A DNA stretch of 64,000 nucleotides from Amycolatopsis alkalitolerans (GCF_006152065.1 NZ_VDFW01000002.1:310001-374000), one strand, 5' to 3'; positions 15,219 to 24,340 are shown, counted from the stretch's first letter. Program-made: numbers and translations. The notes: generated by a model not told the origin, from the letters alone.

Positions 15219-17518
15219 GCAGCCCGATTCCCGGAGCCGAGGTCTACCACAGCCGCCCCGTGGACCCGGAACAACTCCGCGTGAGCGTGCCGGCCAGCCT
15301 GCGGCTGCACACCGTCGGCCAGGACGCCATCGACAATCTGGACCCGCTCACCTATGAAGTGATCCGGCACCGGCTCTGGTCGATCACCGACGAGATGGGC
15401 GAGACGCTCAAGCGCATGTCCGGCTCGGTGGTGGTCACCGAGGCCAACGACTTCGACTTCGCCCTGTGTGACGAGGTCGGCCAGGAGGTGCAGATCGGGC
15501 TCTACAACACCTTCCTGTCCGCGTCGCTGGACCTGGCCGTCTACTGGACGCTGCAACATCGCGCGGACAACCCGGGCATCAACGAGGGCGACATGTTCCT
15601 CTGCAACGATCCCTGGGTCGGCGGTGGGCTGCACCAGAACGACGCCACCGTGTTCGCGCCGTTCTTCTTCGACGGCGAGCTTTTCGGCTGGTCCTCGGCC
15701 GTGGCGCACCAGCTCGACGTCGGCGGTGTCGCGCCCGGTTCCTGGACCCCGCGCGCCCAGGACGTGTTCTGGGAGTCGCTGCCCACCCCGCCCATCAAAG
15801 TGGTGCGGGACAACGTGTTGCAGCGCGACGTGGCGGACATGTGGACGCGCCGCTCCCGCACGCCGATGCTGGTCTCGCTCGACCTGCGGGCGAAGGTCGG
15901 GGCGAACCACACCGCGCAGGCCCGGCTGCGTCGGTTGCTCGAAACCTACGGGCCCGACACGGTCAAGGCCGTCATGAAGCGGATCATGGACGACGCGGAG
16001 CAGCGGCTGCGCGCGAAGCTGCGGGAACTTCCCGACGGCACCTGGCACGCCACCGGCTACCAGGAACACTCCGGCCAGGGCGACCGCGGCCTGTACAAGA
16101 TCGTGCTGGCGATGACCAAATCCGGCGATCGGCTGACGTTCGATTTCCGCGGTACCGCGGCACAAACCGGCATGATCAACTGTCCCTATTCCGGTGTGCG
16201 GGCCGGCATCATGTCCGCGCTGCTGCCGGTGCTGGCCGGCGACATCCCCTGGGCCGGCGGCGGCCTGATGCGCTGCTTCGACATCATCGCCGAAGAGGGC
16301 ACGATGATCAACGCGTCGTTCCCCGCCGCGGTCGGCAAGGGCCCCGTCGGCCCCGCGTGGGCGGCGGGCAACCTCGTCAACGAGTGCCTCGCCAAGATGC
16401 TCGATGCCCGCCCGCATGCCCGCAAGTCCGTGCAGTCGGTGTGCGGCGGCACCTTCGACATGGTCGCCCTCGCGGGCCTCGACCAGCGGCAGTACCCGTT
16501 CGTCTCGCTGGTGATGGACGCGATGGCGGGTGGCTACGGCGCCGGGGTCGACCGGGACGGCGTCGACACCGGCGGGGCGTTCGTCATTCCCATGGGCCGT
16601 GCGCCCGATGCCGAGATGACCGAGTTCACTTCGCCGGTGCTGCTGTTGTGGCGTCGCGAGGAGACGGACTCCGGGGGCCCCGGCGCCCAGCGGGGCGGTG
16701 TCAGCGGGTCCGTTTGCCTTGTCCCGCATGACACACCGGCCCCGCTGGCCGGGGTGTTCTCCGGCACGGGTAAGGCGACAACGCAGAACGCCGGCCTGGC
16801 CGGTGGGTATCCGGGCAACACCCAGCTCGACATCGTGCTGCGCGGCAGTGATGTGCTCGGTACGCTCGCCGCCGGCCGGGTTCCCCGCAGCCTCGACGAG
16901 ATCACGGCCACCCGCGATGTCATGGGCGGTGAGGTCGAAACCTTCATCGGCCTCGAAGACGCGGTGTACGTGCATTGGCAGAGTGGTGGCGGCTACGGCG
17001 ACCCGCTGCACCGCGACCCGGCCGCCGTGGCCGAGGACGTGCGCGAGGCGAAGGTCTCCGAGCGGGCGGCGCACGAGATCTACGGCGTCGTCCTGAACCC
17101 CGACGGCGCCGCGGATGTGGACGCGACTCGGCGCCAGCGGGAACAGCTGTCGGCCGCGCGCCGCAGCGCGGCGGGCATCACGGAGGCCCGTGGGCGCCGT
17201 GCGGACGTGACGGGCGCGGAGACCTTGGACGTGAACCAGGCGCTGGTCGACGGGCAGACCGTCGTCTGCCGTCACTGCGGCACCGGACTGGGCACGCTGG
17301 GGGAACCGTATCTTGCCGCGCTGCCCCGGATCGAGGCCGAACCGGCCGCCGCGGGGCCGCACGTCTGGCCGGACTCGGCGACCTACATCGACGAGCGGGT
17401 CGTCTTCCGGCAGGCGTTCTGCCCCGGCTGCGCGACCGCGCTGCTGAGCCAGGTCGTGCCCGCCGATCACCCGATGCCCGCCGACAGTTTCGGGGCCGGG
17501 AGCGGAAATGACCGCTGA
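15215..17518 (+). CDS. HyuB-type subunit with fused C-terminal zinc domain (copy 1)
   Basis: 767 residues. The HyuB body starts LDPLTYEVIRHRLWSITDEM and includes GDMFLCNDPWVGGGLHQND and GYPGNTQLDI. The last ~110 residues have two cysteine pairs, CRHCG and FCPGCA, separated by about 65 residues, with YIDERVVFRQAFCPGC between. This resembles the small zinc-binding gamma subunit of acetone carboxylase, here fused to HyuB. That favours a ketone carboxylase over a simple lactamase, but the link rests on motif resemblance only. Overlaps the ligase start by 11 nt. Confidence 0.9.
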   Translation: MSSPIPGAEVYHSRPVDPEQLRVSVPASLRLHTVGQDAIDNLDPLTYEVIRHRLWSITDEMGETLKRMSGSVVVTEANDFDFALCDEVGQEVQIGLYNTFLSASLDLAVYWTLQHRADNPGINEGDMFLCNDPWVGGGLHQNDATVFAPFFFDGELFGWSSAVAHQLDVGGVAPGSWTPRAQDVFWESLPTPPIKVVRDNVLQRDVADMWTRRSRTPMLVSLDLRAKVGANHTAQARLRRLLETYGPDTVKAVMKRIMDDAEQRLRAKLRELPDGTWHATGYQEHSGQGDRGLYKIVLAMTKSGDRLTFDFRGTAAQTGMINCPYSGVRAGIMSALLPVLAGDIPWAGGGLMRCFDIIAEEGTMINASFPAAVGKGPVGPAWAAGNLVNECLAKMLDARPHARKSVQSVCGGTFDMVALAGLDQRQYPFVSLVMDAMAGGYGAGVDRDGVDTGGAFVIPMGRAPDAEMTEFTSPVLLLWRREETDSGGPGAQRGGVSGSVCLVPHDTPAPLAGVFSGTGKATTQNAGLAGGYPGNTQLDIVLRGSDVLGTLAAGRVPRSLDEITATRDVMGGEVETFIGLEDAVYVHWQSGGGYGDPLHRDPAAVAEDVREAKVSERAAHEIYGVVLNPDGAADVDATRRQREQLSAARRSAAGITEARGRRADVTGAETLDVNQALVDGQTVVCRHCGTGLGTLGEPYLAALPRIEAEPAAAGPHVWPDSATYIDERVVFRQAFCPGCATALLSQVVPADHPMPADSFGAGSGNDR

Positions 17519-19136
17519 GCGGCCGTTTCCGCACCACGCCGAGGCTCTCGCCGCGCGCTACCGGGCGGCCGGCGCCTGGGGCAGGACCACGATCGGCGCG
17601 GAGCTGAGCGCCACCGCCACGCGTTTCCCCGAGCGCGTGGCGGTGGTGGACGGCGACCGGCGGATCACCTACGCGCAGCTCGACCGGCAGGCCACCGCCA
17701 TCGCGTGCGGCCTGCTGGACCGCGGGCTGTGCCCGGGTGACGCCGTGGTCGTGCAGTCCGCCAATGTCGTGGAGACACTCGTCGCGTTCTACGGCCTGCT
17801 CAAGGCCGCGCTGGTGCCGGTGTGCTCGTTGCCGCAGCACCGCAGGCGTGAGGTCGGTGACCTCGTCGCGCTCACCGGTGCCCGCGCCCATCTGATCCAG
17901 GCGGACTGGCCGCGAGCCGACCTTCCCGCGCTGGCGGCCGATCTCGCCGGGGCTCACGAGAGCCTCCGGCTCACGATCACGACGCGGGGGAGCGCGCGCG
18001 GGGGTGTCGCGCTGGACGAACTCCTCGCGCATCCGCCCGGGCCCTTGCCCGAGCCGCACAGCGAAGATCTGGCCGCACTGCAGCTGTCCGGCGGCACCAC
18101 GGGCACGCCGAAACTCATTCCCCGGCTGCACTGCGACTACCTGTGCAACGCGCGAGCCTGGGCGGACCGGTGGGGCTGGGACGAGCGGACCGTGGCCATG
18201 CACGCCCTGCCGGTCATGCACAACGCCGGCGTCGCACTGTGCGTCCTGCCTGCCCTGCTCACGGGCGCGACCGTCGTACTGGCGCCGCGGGCGGACGCCG
18301 AAGTCATCGCCGGTTTCGTCGAACGCGAACGGGTCACCGACATGGTCGCCAACGCCACCGTCGCCTACCGGCTGCTCGAATCGGACGCGGCGCGCTCGGC
18401 CGATCTGAGTTCGCTGGCCCGCCTGAGCGTCGGTCCGCAAACCCCCGAATACGCGGCCCGGCTGGAAGCAGAGCTCGGCATCCGCGCGCTCGGCGTGTTC
18501 GGCATGGGCGAGGGAATGATCATGTGCACCCCGTGGGACGCACCGGCGGACACCCGCCGTACCACGGTCGGCACGCCGATCCACCCGCTCGACGAGGTGC
18601 GCATCCTCGACGACGAACTGGCCGAGGTGACCCCGGGCGAGATCGGGGAGCTGGCCTGCCGCGGCCCCTACACCATTCCCGGCTACTACGCCGCGGACGA
18701 GCACAACGCGGTCGCGTTCACCCCGGACGGTTTCTTCCGCACGGGAGACCTCGCACGCGCTCACGACATCGACGGCACGATCTTCTACTCGATCGAGGGG
18801 CGCATCAAGGACAACGTCAACCGGGGCGGCGAGAAGATCCACGCGGACGAGCTGGAGCGGCTCCTGGTGACCCACCCCGCCGTCGCCGAGGTCGCCGTCG
18901 TCGGCATGCCCGACCCGGAGCTGGGCGAGCGGGTCTGCGCCTATGTCGTGCCCCGCGGGGACGCTCCGACACTGGCCGACCTGGCCGATTTCCTTCTCCG
19001 GCAAGGGGTCGCGAAGTTCAAGCTCCCCGAGCGGGTCGAAGTGCGCTCGGACCTTCCGGTCACGAGCGTCCGGAAGGTCTCGAAGAAGCACCTGCGCGAG
19101 GACATCGCGGCGAAACTCGCTCAGGAGCGGCAATGA
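17508..19136 (+). CDS. Aryl-CoA/aryl-acid ligase (DhbE/SdgA-type AMP-binding, copy 1)
   Basis: 542 residues. AMP-binding core LSGGTTGTPKLIPRLH, the HN motif LPVMHNAG, GMGEGMIM and the C-terminal lysine motif VRKVSKKHL are all present. The HN pair and the GMxEG loop are those of 2,3-dihydroxybenzoate-AMP ligases and salicylyl-CoA synthetase, enzymes that recognise ortho-substituted benzoates. Predicted reaction: ATP + aryl acid + CoA to aryl-CoA. A second copy is at 28833-30506. Stop overlaps the next ATG. Confidence 0.9.
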   Translation: MTAERPFPHHAEALAARYRAAGAWGRTTIGAELSATATRFPERVAVVDGDRRITYAQLDRQATAIACGLLDRGLCPGDAVVVQSANVVETLVAFYGLLKAALVPVCSLPQHRRREVGDLVALTGARAHLIQADWPRADLPALAADLAGAHESLRLTITTRGSARGGVALDELLAHPPGPLPEPHSEDLAALQLSGGTTGTPKLIPRLHCDYLCNARAWADRWGWDERTVAMHALPVMHNAGVALCVLPALLTGATVVLAPRADAEVIAGFVERERVTDMVANATVAYRLLESDAARSADLSSLARLSVGPQTPEYAARLEAELGIRALGVFGMGEGMIMCTPWDAPADTRRTTVGTPIHPLDEVRILDDELAEVTPGEIGELACRGPYTIPGYYAADEHNAVAFTPDGFFRTGDLARAHDIDGTIFYSIEGRIKDNVNRGGEKIHADELERLLVTHPAVAEVAVVGMPDPELGERVCAYVVPRGDAPTLADLADFLLRQGVAKFKLPERVEVRSDLPVTSVRKVSKKHLREDIAAKLAQERQ

Positions 19137-20149
19137 GCACGGCGACCCTGCCCGTGGACCGGCTCGCTTCCTGGCTCGAGCCGCGGGTCCCGGATCTCGA
19201 GCTGCCGCTCACCTCGACCCTGATCGCGGGTGGCCGGTCCAACCTCACCTACCGGGTCAGCGACGCGGCGGGCCACCGGTTCGCGCTGCGCCGCCCGCCC
19301 GGCCTGATCGAGGTCGAAGGCGCACACGACGTCGCCAGGGAGTTCCGGATCCAGCAGGCCCTGTCCCGGCGGTCGGGCGTCCGGGTCGCCGCGCAGATCG
19401 CCTTCTGCGAGGACGAAAACGTGATCGGGGCGCCGTTCTCGGTGATGGAGTTCGTCGACGGCAGCATCGTGCGTGACGCCGCGAGCGCGGCGACGCTGGA
19501 CGAACGCGCCCGGCGCGGGGCGGGCCACGCCCTCGTCGGCGAACTCGTCGAGCTGCACCGCCCCTCGCCCGCCGAGCTGGGGCTCGCCGATCTCGGCCGG
19601 CCCGAGGGATATCTGAGCCGGCAGCTGCGCCGGTGGTCGGCCCAGATCCACGGCGAGTCCGCCACCACGACCCTGCTCACCGAGGGGCATCTGCGGCTCA
19701 CCCACCGGCTGCCGCGCCAGCAGCGCACCGCCTTGCTGCACGGCGACTTCCGGCTCGACAACGTGATCCTCTCCCGTGCCGGTGACGTTCGCGCGGTCCT
19801 CGACTGGGAACTGTCCACTCAGGGCGATCCGCTGGCCGACCTCGGGTGGTTGCTGCTCTACTGGCAACCGGAAGACCGGCCGGCCAAGGTCCTGCCACGA
19901 GGGAGCGAGCTTCCCGGCTTCCCCACGGCAGCGGAGCTCACCGCGCGTTACGCCACCGGAACCGGGCTCGATCTCACCGAACTGCCTTACTACATCGCGT
20001 TCGCGGCCTGGCGCCTGGCGGTCATCACCCTGGGCGTCGCGGCTCGCTATCGCGGCGGCGGGCGGGCCGGTTCCGACCTCGCCGTCGACGAGCTGACCGC
20101 CGACGCCGGCGTGCTGGCCGAGCATGCCCTGACCCTGCTGGACGCCTGA
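19133..20149 (+). CDS. APH/ACAD10-type phosphotransferase family protein
   Basis: 338 residues from the ATG overlapping the ligase stop. Kinase-like fold with the catalytic-loop motif LLHGDFRLDNVI and metal motif VLDWELSTQGDP. Proteins of this type sit in beta-oxidation operons (the kinase domain of human ACAD10/11 phosphorylates 4-hydroxyacyl-CoAs) rather than conferring drug resistance. The neighbourhood of ligase, thiolase and acyl-CoA dehydrogenase supports a role in acyl-CoA breakdown. Confidence 0.88.
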   Translation: MSTATLPVDRLASWLEPRVPDLELPLTSTLIAGGRSNLTYRVSDAAGHRFALRRPPGLIEVEGAHDVAREFRIQQALSRRSGVRVAAQIAFCEDENVIGAPFSVMEFVDGSIVRDAASAATLDERARRGAGHALVGELVELHRPSPAELGLADLGRPEGYLSRQLRRWSAQIHGESATTTLLTEGHLRLTHRLPRQQRTALLHGDFRLDNVILSRAGDVRAVLDWELSTQGDPLADLGWLLLYWQPEDRPAKVLPRGSELPGFPTAAELTARYATGTGLDLTELPYYIAFAAWRLAVITLGVAARYRGGGRAGSDLAVDELTADAGVLAEHALTLLDA

Positions 20150-20167
20150 GCCGAGGAGGCCCGTCAC

Positions 20168-21487
20168 ATGCCCGACGCCGTCATCGTGTCGACCGCCCGT
20201 TCGCCGGTCGGTCGTGCGGTCAAGGGATCACTCGCCGCGATGCGCCCGGACGACCTCGCCGCCGCGATGGTCTCCGCGGCCCTGGACAAGGTCCCGGCGC
20301 TCGACCCCGCACACATCGACGATCTGCTGCTCGGCTGCGGCTGCCCCGGCGGTGAACAGGGCCACAACATGGCGCGTGCCGTCTCTGTCCTGTTACTAAT
20401 CCGGCCAAAAGTAGGCGGACACCGAGCACTACGTAACCGTTGCCACGCAAGCCGGATAGCCGTGACTGTGGTCGGATTAGTAACGAACGGCACAGTAGGA
20501 CTGGACACGGTCCCGGGGGCCACCGTCACCCGCTACTGCGCGTCCAGCCTGCAGACCCTGCGCATGGCCTGTCACGCCGTCAAAGCAGGCGAAGGCTCGG
20601 CGTTCGTGGCCGCGGGCGTCGAAACCGTCAGCCGCTACGACAAGGGCAACAGCGATTCCTTGCCGGACACCATGAACCCGAAGTTCGACTACGCTCGCGA
20701 CCGCACCGCGCGTGCCGCCGACGGCGGTGTCGAATGGCGCGATCCCCGCGAGACCGGCGAACTGCCCGACATCTACATCGCCATGGGGCAGACGGCGGAG
20801 AACGTCGCACAGCGCTACGGGGTGAGCCGGGAGGACCAGGACGAGTTCGCCTGCCGCAGCCAGCACCGCGCGCAGGAAGCCATCGCGAGCGGCTTCTGGG
20901 AGCGGGAGATCACCCCGGTCCGCACGCCGGACGGTGAGCTGGTGTCCCGCGACGACGGACCCCGACCGAATGTCACCCTCGAGGGACTGGCTGGGCTCAA
21001 ACCGGTCTTCCGGCCGGACGGCACGGTGACCGCGGGCAACTGCTGCCCGCTCAACGACGGCGCCGCGGCGCTCGTGGTCATGAGCGGCACACGGGCCCGC
21101 GAGCTCGGGCTGGCGCCACTGGCCCGCGTGCTCGCCACCGGCGTGTCCGGGCTGAGCCCCGAGATCATGGGCGCCGGCCCGGTCCAGGCCTCGGCGAACG
21201 CGCTCGCCCACGCCGGGATGACCATGGCGCAGATCGATCTCGTCGAGATCAACGAAGCCTTCGCCGCGCAGGTCCTCGCGTCACAACGGGAACTCGGGAT
21301 CGACCTGGAGCGGCTCAACGTCAACGGCGGGGCGATCGCGGTCGGGCATCCGTTCGGGATGACCGGGGCGCGCCTGGTCACCACGATGATCAACTCGTTG
21401 CGGTGGCACGACAAGCAGACCGGCCTGGTGACCATGTGCGTCGGCGGGGGACAGGGCATGGCCGTCGTACTGGAGCGGCTGTCGTGA
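20168..21487 (+). CDS. Thiolase (acetyl-CoA acyltransferase) carrying an in-frame insertion
   Basis: 439 residues, about 35 longer than usual. Catalytic Cys in VTRYCASSLQT, His in GGAIAVGHPFGMTG and the second Cys in TMCVGGGQGMAVV are all present. Between ARAVSVL and LDTVPGATV is a stretch (bases ~20392-20496) with no thiolase counterpart, derived from a palindromic element (20392-20484). The frame stays open, but the insertion lies just before the catalytic-Cys segment and may impair folding. Expected reaction: thiolytic cleavage of a 3-ketoacyl-CoA, such as an aroylacetyl-CoA or a ring-opened acyl-CoA. SD GAGGAGG precedes the ATG; stop overlaps the OYE start (GTGA). Confidence 0.88.
   Translation: MPDAVIVSTARSPVGRAVKGSLAAMRPDDLAAAMVSAALDKVPALDPAHIDDLLLGCGCPGGEQGHNMARAVSVLLLIRPKVGGHRALRNRCHASRIAVTVVGLVTNGTVGLDTVPGATVTRYCASSLQTLRMACHAVKAGEGSAFVAAGVETVSRYDKGNSDSLPDTMNPKFDYARDRTARAADGGVEWRDPRETGELPDIYIAMGQTAENVAQRYGVSREDQDEFACRSQHRAQEAIASGFWEREITPVRTPDGELVSRDDGPRPNVTLEGLAGLKPVFRPDGTVTAGNCCPLNDGAAALVVMSGTRARELGLAPLARVLATGVSGLSPEIMGAGPVQASANALAHAGMTMAQIDLVEINEAFAAQVLASQRELGIDLERLNVNGGAIAVGHPFGMTGARLVTTMINSLRWHDKQTGLVTMCVGGGQGMAVVLERLS
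20392..20484. mobile_element. 93 bp MITE-like palindromic insertion inside the thiolase gene
   Basis: Ends are a perfect 12 bp inverted repeat: GTTACTAATCCG (20392-20403) and CGGATTAGTAAC (20473-20484), extendable imperfectly inward to about 18 bp. The length is a multiple of three and carries no stop in the host frame. Composition is more AT-rich than the flanking gene. I see no obvious target duplication. Comparison with the thiolase family indicates about 100 extra bases, so the insertion may include some flanking bases to the right. Confidence 0.6.
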
Positions 21488-22593
21488 AACTGTTCTCACC
21501 CCTGCGGCTACGGGAACTCGAGCTGAAGAACCGGGTGTGGCTGGCGCCGATGTGCCAGTACAGCGTCGAATCCCGCGACGGCGTCCCGGCGGACTGGCAC
21601 TTGGTGCATCTCGGTGCCCGCGCGGCCGGAGGGTTCGGACTCGTCCTGACCGAAGCCACGGCCGTCCTCCCGGAAGGACGGATCAGCCCGCAGGACACCG
21701 GTCTGTGGAACGACGCCCAGCAGTCCGCCTGGGCCCGGATCACCGCCTTCGCCCACAGCCAGCACACCGCGATCGGCGTGCAGCTCGCGCACGCGGGACG
21801 CAAGGCGTCCACCTGGGCGCTCGCGCTCCGCCGGGCCGGGACGATCCCCGCGGCCCAAGGCGGCTGGCCCCCGGTGGGCCCGTCGCCGGTGGCTCTCGAC
21901 GGTCTCGACACTCCCCGCGAGATGACCCGGGACGACATCACCGACACCGTGCGGGCCTTCGCCGCCGCCGCGGCTCGCGCCGACCGTGCGGGCTTCGACG
22001 TCGTCGAACTGCATGCGGCACACGGCTATCTGATCCACCAATTCCTTTCGCCGCTGTCGAACTTCCGCACCGACGACTACAGCGGATCGTTCGACAACCG
22101 GACCAGGCTGCTGGTCGAGATCGTCGAGGCCGTCCGCAAGGAATGGCCCGGCCACAAACCACTTTTCGTGCGGTTGTCGGCGACCGAATGGGTGGACGGC
22201 GGCTGGACGGTCGAGGACACCGCCGAACTCGCCGCACGGATCCAGCCCCTCGGCGTCGATCTGATCGATGTCTCGTCCGGGGGAGTGGTGGCGCCCGGTC
22301 GCATCACCGTCGGCCCCGGATACCAGGTTCCGTTCGCGCGGCAGGTGCGTGCCGCTGCCGGGATTCCCACCGGCGCGGTCGGCTTGATCACCGAACCGGA
22401 ACAAGCGGAGGGCATCCTCGCCGACGGCTCCGCGGACGCGGTCCTGCTGGCTCGCGCGGCGCTGCGCGAGCCCTCATGGCCATTGCGGGCGGCCCACGTC
22501 TTCGGCATCGCGCGCGACGAGACGCCCTATCCCACCCAGTACCTGAAGGGGGCGTGGCCGGTGACACGTGCCACGAGAACGGAGGACCGATGA
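21484..22593 (+). CDS. Old Yellow Enzyme-family FMN oxidoreductase (YqjM-like / ACMR reductase-like)
   Basis: 369 residues from GTG 21484, overlapping the thiolase stop. FMN and active-site motifs: LAPMCQYS near the N-terminus, LHAAHGYLIHQFLSPLSN with the His-x-x-His pair, and a C-terminal phosphate-binding region IPTGAVGLITEPEQAEGIL. Equivalent to the C-terminal half of the 2-aminobenzoyl-CoA monooxygenase/reductase fusion, which reduces the hydroxylated ring. The matching monooxygenase half is two genes downstream (23162-24292). Overlaps the next ATG. Confidence 0.9.
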   Translation: MKLFSPLRLRELELKNRVWLAPMCQYSVESRDGVPADWHLVHLGARAAGGFGLVLTEATAVLPEGRISPQDTGLWNDAQQSAWARITAFAHSQHTAIGVQLAHAGRKASTWALALRRAGTIPAAQGGWPPVGPSPVALDGLDTPREMTRDDITDTVRAFAAAAARADRAGFDVVELHAAHGYLIHQFLSPLSNFRTDDYSGSFDNRTRLLVEIVEAVRKEWPGHKPLFVRLSATEWVDGGWTVEDTAELAARIQPLGVDLIDVSSGGVVAPGRITVGPGYQVPFARQVRAAAGIPTGAVGLITEPEQAEGILADGSADAVLLARAALREPSWPLRAAHVFGIARDETPYPTQYLKGAWPVTRATRTEDR

Positions 22594-23165
22594 CATCAGT
22601 CGGAATCGTCTACCACAGCGGCTTCGGCCACACCGCCGCATTGGCGCGTGCGGTCGCCGAAGGAGTCGTAACCGTGCCAGGAACCAGCGCGCGCATGGTC
22701 TTCGCGGAGGACGCCGCCGGTGACCCGCACCAGCTTGACGGCTATGACGCGCTCGTACTGGGGTGCCCCACCTATATGGCTGGGCCGTCCGCCGGGTTCA
22801 AGGAGTTCATGGACGCGACGTCGGGGATCTGGCTGAAGCAAGGGTGGAAGGACAAACTCGCGGCCGGCTTCACCAACTCCGGTGGGTACAGCGGCGACAA
22901 ACTCAACACGCTCGTCCAGTTGATGCTGTTCGCGATGCAGCACGGGATGGTGTGGGTCGGTTTGGGTTTGCCAGACGGCGGCAGCACCTCCGCCTCGGCC
23001 GGCTTGAATCGATTGGGCTCCTACGCGGGCGCGATGGCGAAATCCGATGTCGATCTCGGAATGGACGGAACGCCGGAAAGCGACGTGGCGACGGCCGAAG
23101 CACTTGGCCGCCGGGTCGCACTCGCAGCGCTTCGCTGGCGGGTCTCAGAGAGGGTTGAGAAATGA
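22590..23165 (+). CDS. Flavodoxin/WrbA-like NAD(P)H:quinone oxidoreductase family protein
   Basis: 191 residues from ATG 22590. Flavodoxin-type FMN phosphate loop YHSGFGHTAALA and the second FMN loop CPTYMAGPSAGFKEFMD, then FTNSGGYSGDKLNT, as in NAD(P)H-dependent flavoproteins of the WrbA type. May supply reduced flavin or remove quinones for the two flanking flavoenzymes. Coupled by ATGA on both sides. Confidence 0.88.
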   Translation: MTSVGIVYHSGFGHTAALARAVAEGVVTVPGTSARMVFAEDAAGDPHQLDGYDALVLGCPTYMAGPSAGFKEFMDATSGIWLKQGWKDKLAAGFTNSGGYSGDKLNTLVQLMLFAMQHGMVWVGLGLPDGGSTSASAGLNRLGSYAGAMAKSDVDLGMDGTPESDVATAEALGRRVALAALRWRVSERVEK

Positions 23166-24292
23166 AGGTCTTGGTAGTCGGTGGGGGGCCGGGTGGGCTC
23201 TTTTTCGGGATCCTGCTCAAGCGCGCGAGGCCGGATATCGCGGTGCACGTCGTGGAGCAGAATCCCGCGGACGCGACCTACGGATGGGGAATCGGGCTGA
23301 CGGACTCCGCGCTCGACGCCCTGCGACCCTCAGCCCCCGAGGTCGTTTCCGATCTGTCCGATGGCGCCGATGTCACCGACGAGATGGAATTCACGCTCGA
23401 CGGCAAGTCGTTGCGAGTGCACGCGTCCACCTTTTATCGCGTCGCGCGCATCGTCCTGCTGGAAAAGCTCCAGCAGTGGGGACGAGCGGCGGGCGTGACA
23501 TTCGCGCACAACGAACGAGTCGAAACGAGTGACGAGCTGGCGGGCTGGGACCTCGTCGTCGGCGCGGACGGTGTCAACAGCCGGGTTCGCGAGATGTTTT
23601 CCGAGGTGTTCAAGCCGGATATCAGCTATGGGAACAACTGGTTCGCGTGGTACGGGACAGCCCAGCTGTTCGGGACCCCGTCGCTGATTTTCCTGAATCG
23701 TCCTGAGGGGGTCTTCGTCGGCCACGCCTCCCAGTACTCGCCCGACCGGAGCAATTTTCTGGTGGAGTTGTCCCCGGAGGCGTACTACGGCGCGCGCTTC
23801 GACACTCTCGGCGAAGAGGCATCGCGGCTACGTTGTGAAGAGATCTTCGCCGAGTCCCTGCACGGCGGTCGTCTCTACACCAACAAGTCGCTCTGGTTTC
23901 AACCGAAGTTCGTCCGGTGCGCGGGATCGTGGAGCCACGACAACGTGACGTTGCTCGGGGACGCGCTGCACACCGTCCATCCTTCCCTGGGGTCGGGAAC
24001 ACGTTTCGCCATGCGTGATGCCGTATACCTGGTGGACGCTCTCGTCTCCGCCAGCTGGGACGTACCGGCGGCGTTCCGCTCGTACGAGGAGAGCCGCCGT
24101 GACGTCGCGGAAGCCTTCCAGCGGGCCGCCGTCCGCAGCATCGGCTGGTACGAACGGCTCCAGGACCGGCCGCCCCGCGATCTCGCCAAGATGACGCTGG
24201 AGTACGTCATGCGGACCGGCCGGGTGCGCTACGAGGAGTTCCGGCGCAGGAATCCCGAGATGATGAGCGCATACGAGACGCCGCAGCCCTGA
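23162..24292 (+). CDS. FAD-dependent aryl-CoA monooxygenase (ACMR/salicylyl-CoA hydroxylase N-half)
   Basis: 376 residues. N-terminal FAD fold VLVVGGGPGGLFFGILLKRA, then VGADGVNSRVR (DG motif) and LLGDALHTVHPSLGSGTRFAM (GD motif). The N-terminal pattern, including the GWGIGLTDSAL stretch and HPSLGSGT loop, is that of the monooxygenase half of 2-aminobenzoyl-CoA monooxygenase/reductase and salicylyl-CoA 5-hydroxylase. It stops where those fusions continue into an OYE domain, which is encoded separately at 21484-22593. Last gene of the 9.2-24.3 kb operon. Confidence 0.9.
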   Translation: MKVLVVGGGPGGLFFGILLKRARPDIAVHVVEQNPADATYGWGIGLTDSALDALRPSAPEVVSDLSDGADVTDEMEFTLDGKSLRVHASTFYRVARIVLLEKLQQWGRAAGVTFAHNERVETSDELAGWDLVVGADGVNSRVREMFSEVFKPDISYGNNWFAWYGTAQLFGTPSLIFLNRPEGVFVGHASQYSPDRSNFLVELSPEAYYGARFDTLGEEASRLRCEEIFAESLHGGRLYTNKSLWFQPKFVRCAGSWSHDNVTLLGDALHTVHPSLGSGTRFAMRDAVYLVDALVSASWDVPAAFRSYEESRRDVAEAFQRAAVRSIGWYERLQDRPPRDLAKMTLEYVMRTGRVRYEEFRRRNPEMMSAYETPQP

Positions 24293-24312
24293 CACCCGGC
24301 CAGGCACACCGC

Positions 24313-24340
24313 TTGACATGTTGTCGGTGACGTTTAAGAA
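24313..24340 (+). promoter_or_regulatory. Candidate promoter of the second HyuA/HyuB/ligase operon
   Basis: TTGACA (24313-24318) and TAAGAA (24335-24340) spaced by 16 nt, 70 nt upstream of the HyuA2 start. The only intergenic gap over 100 nt in this part of the block, so HyuA2 probably begins a separate transcript. No TCAAC-type palindrome is seen here. Confidence 0.55.

Noticed and set aside
19133-20149. Aminoglycoside resistance gene
   Set aside because: APH-like fold, but embedded and coupled in a beta-oxidation operon; ACAD10-type metabolism is the better reading.
20392-20496. Insertion in the thiolase as an intein or self-splicing intron
   Set aside because: Far too short, no splicing-domain motifs or intron core; terminal inverted repeats fit a MITE better.
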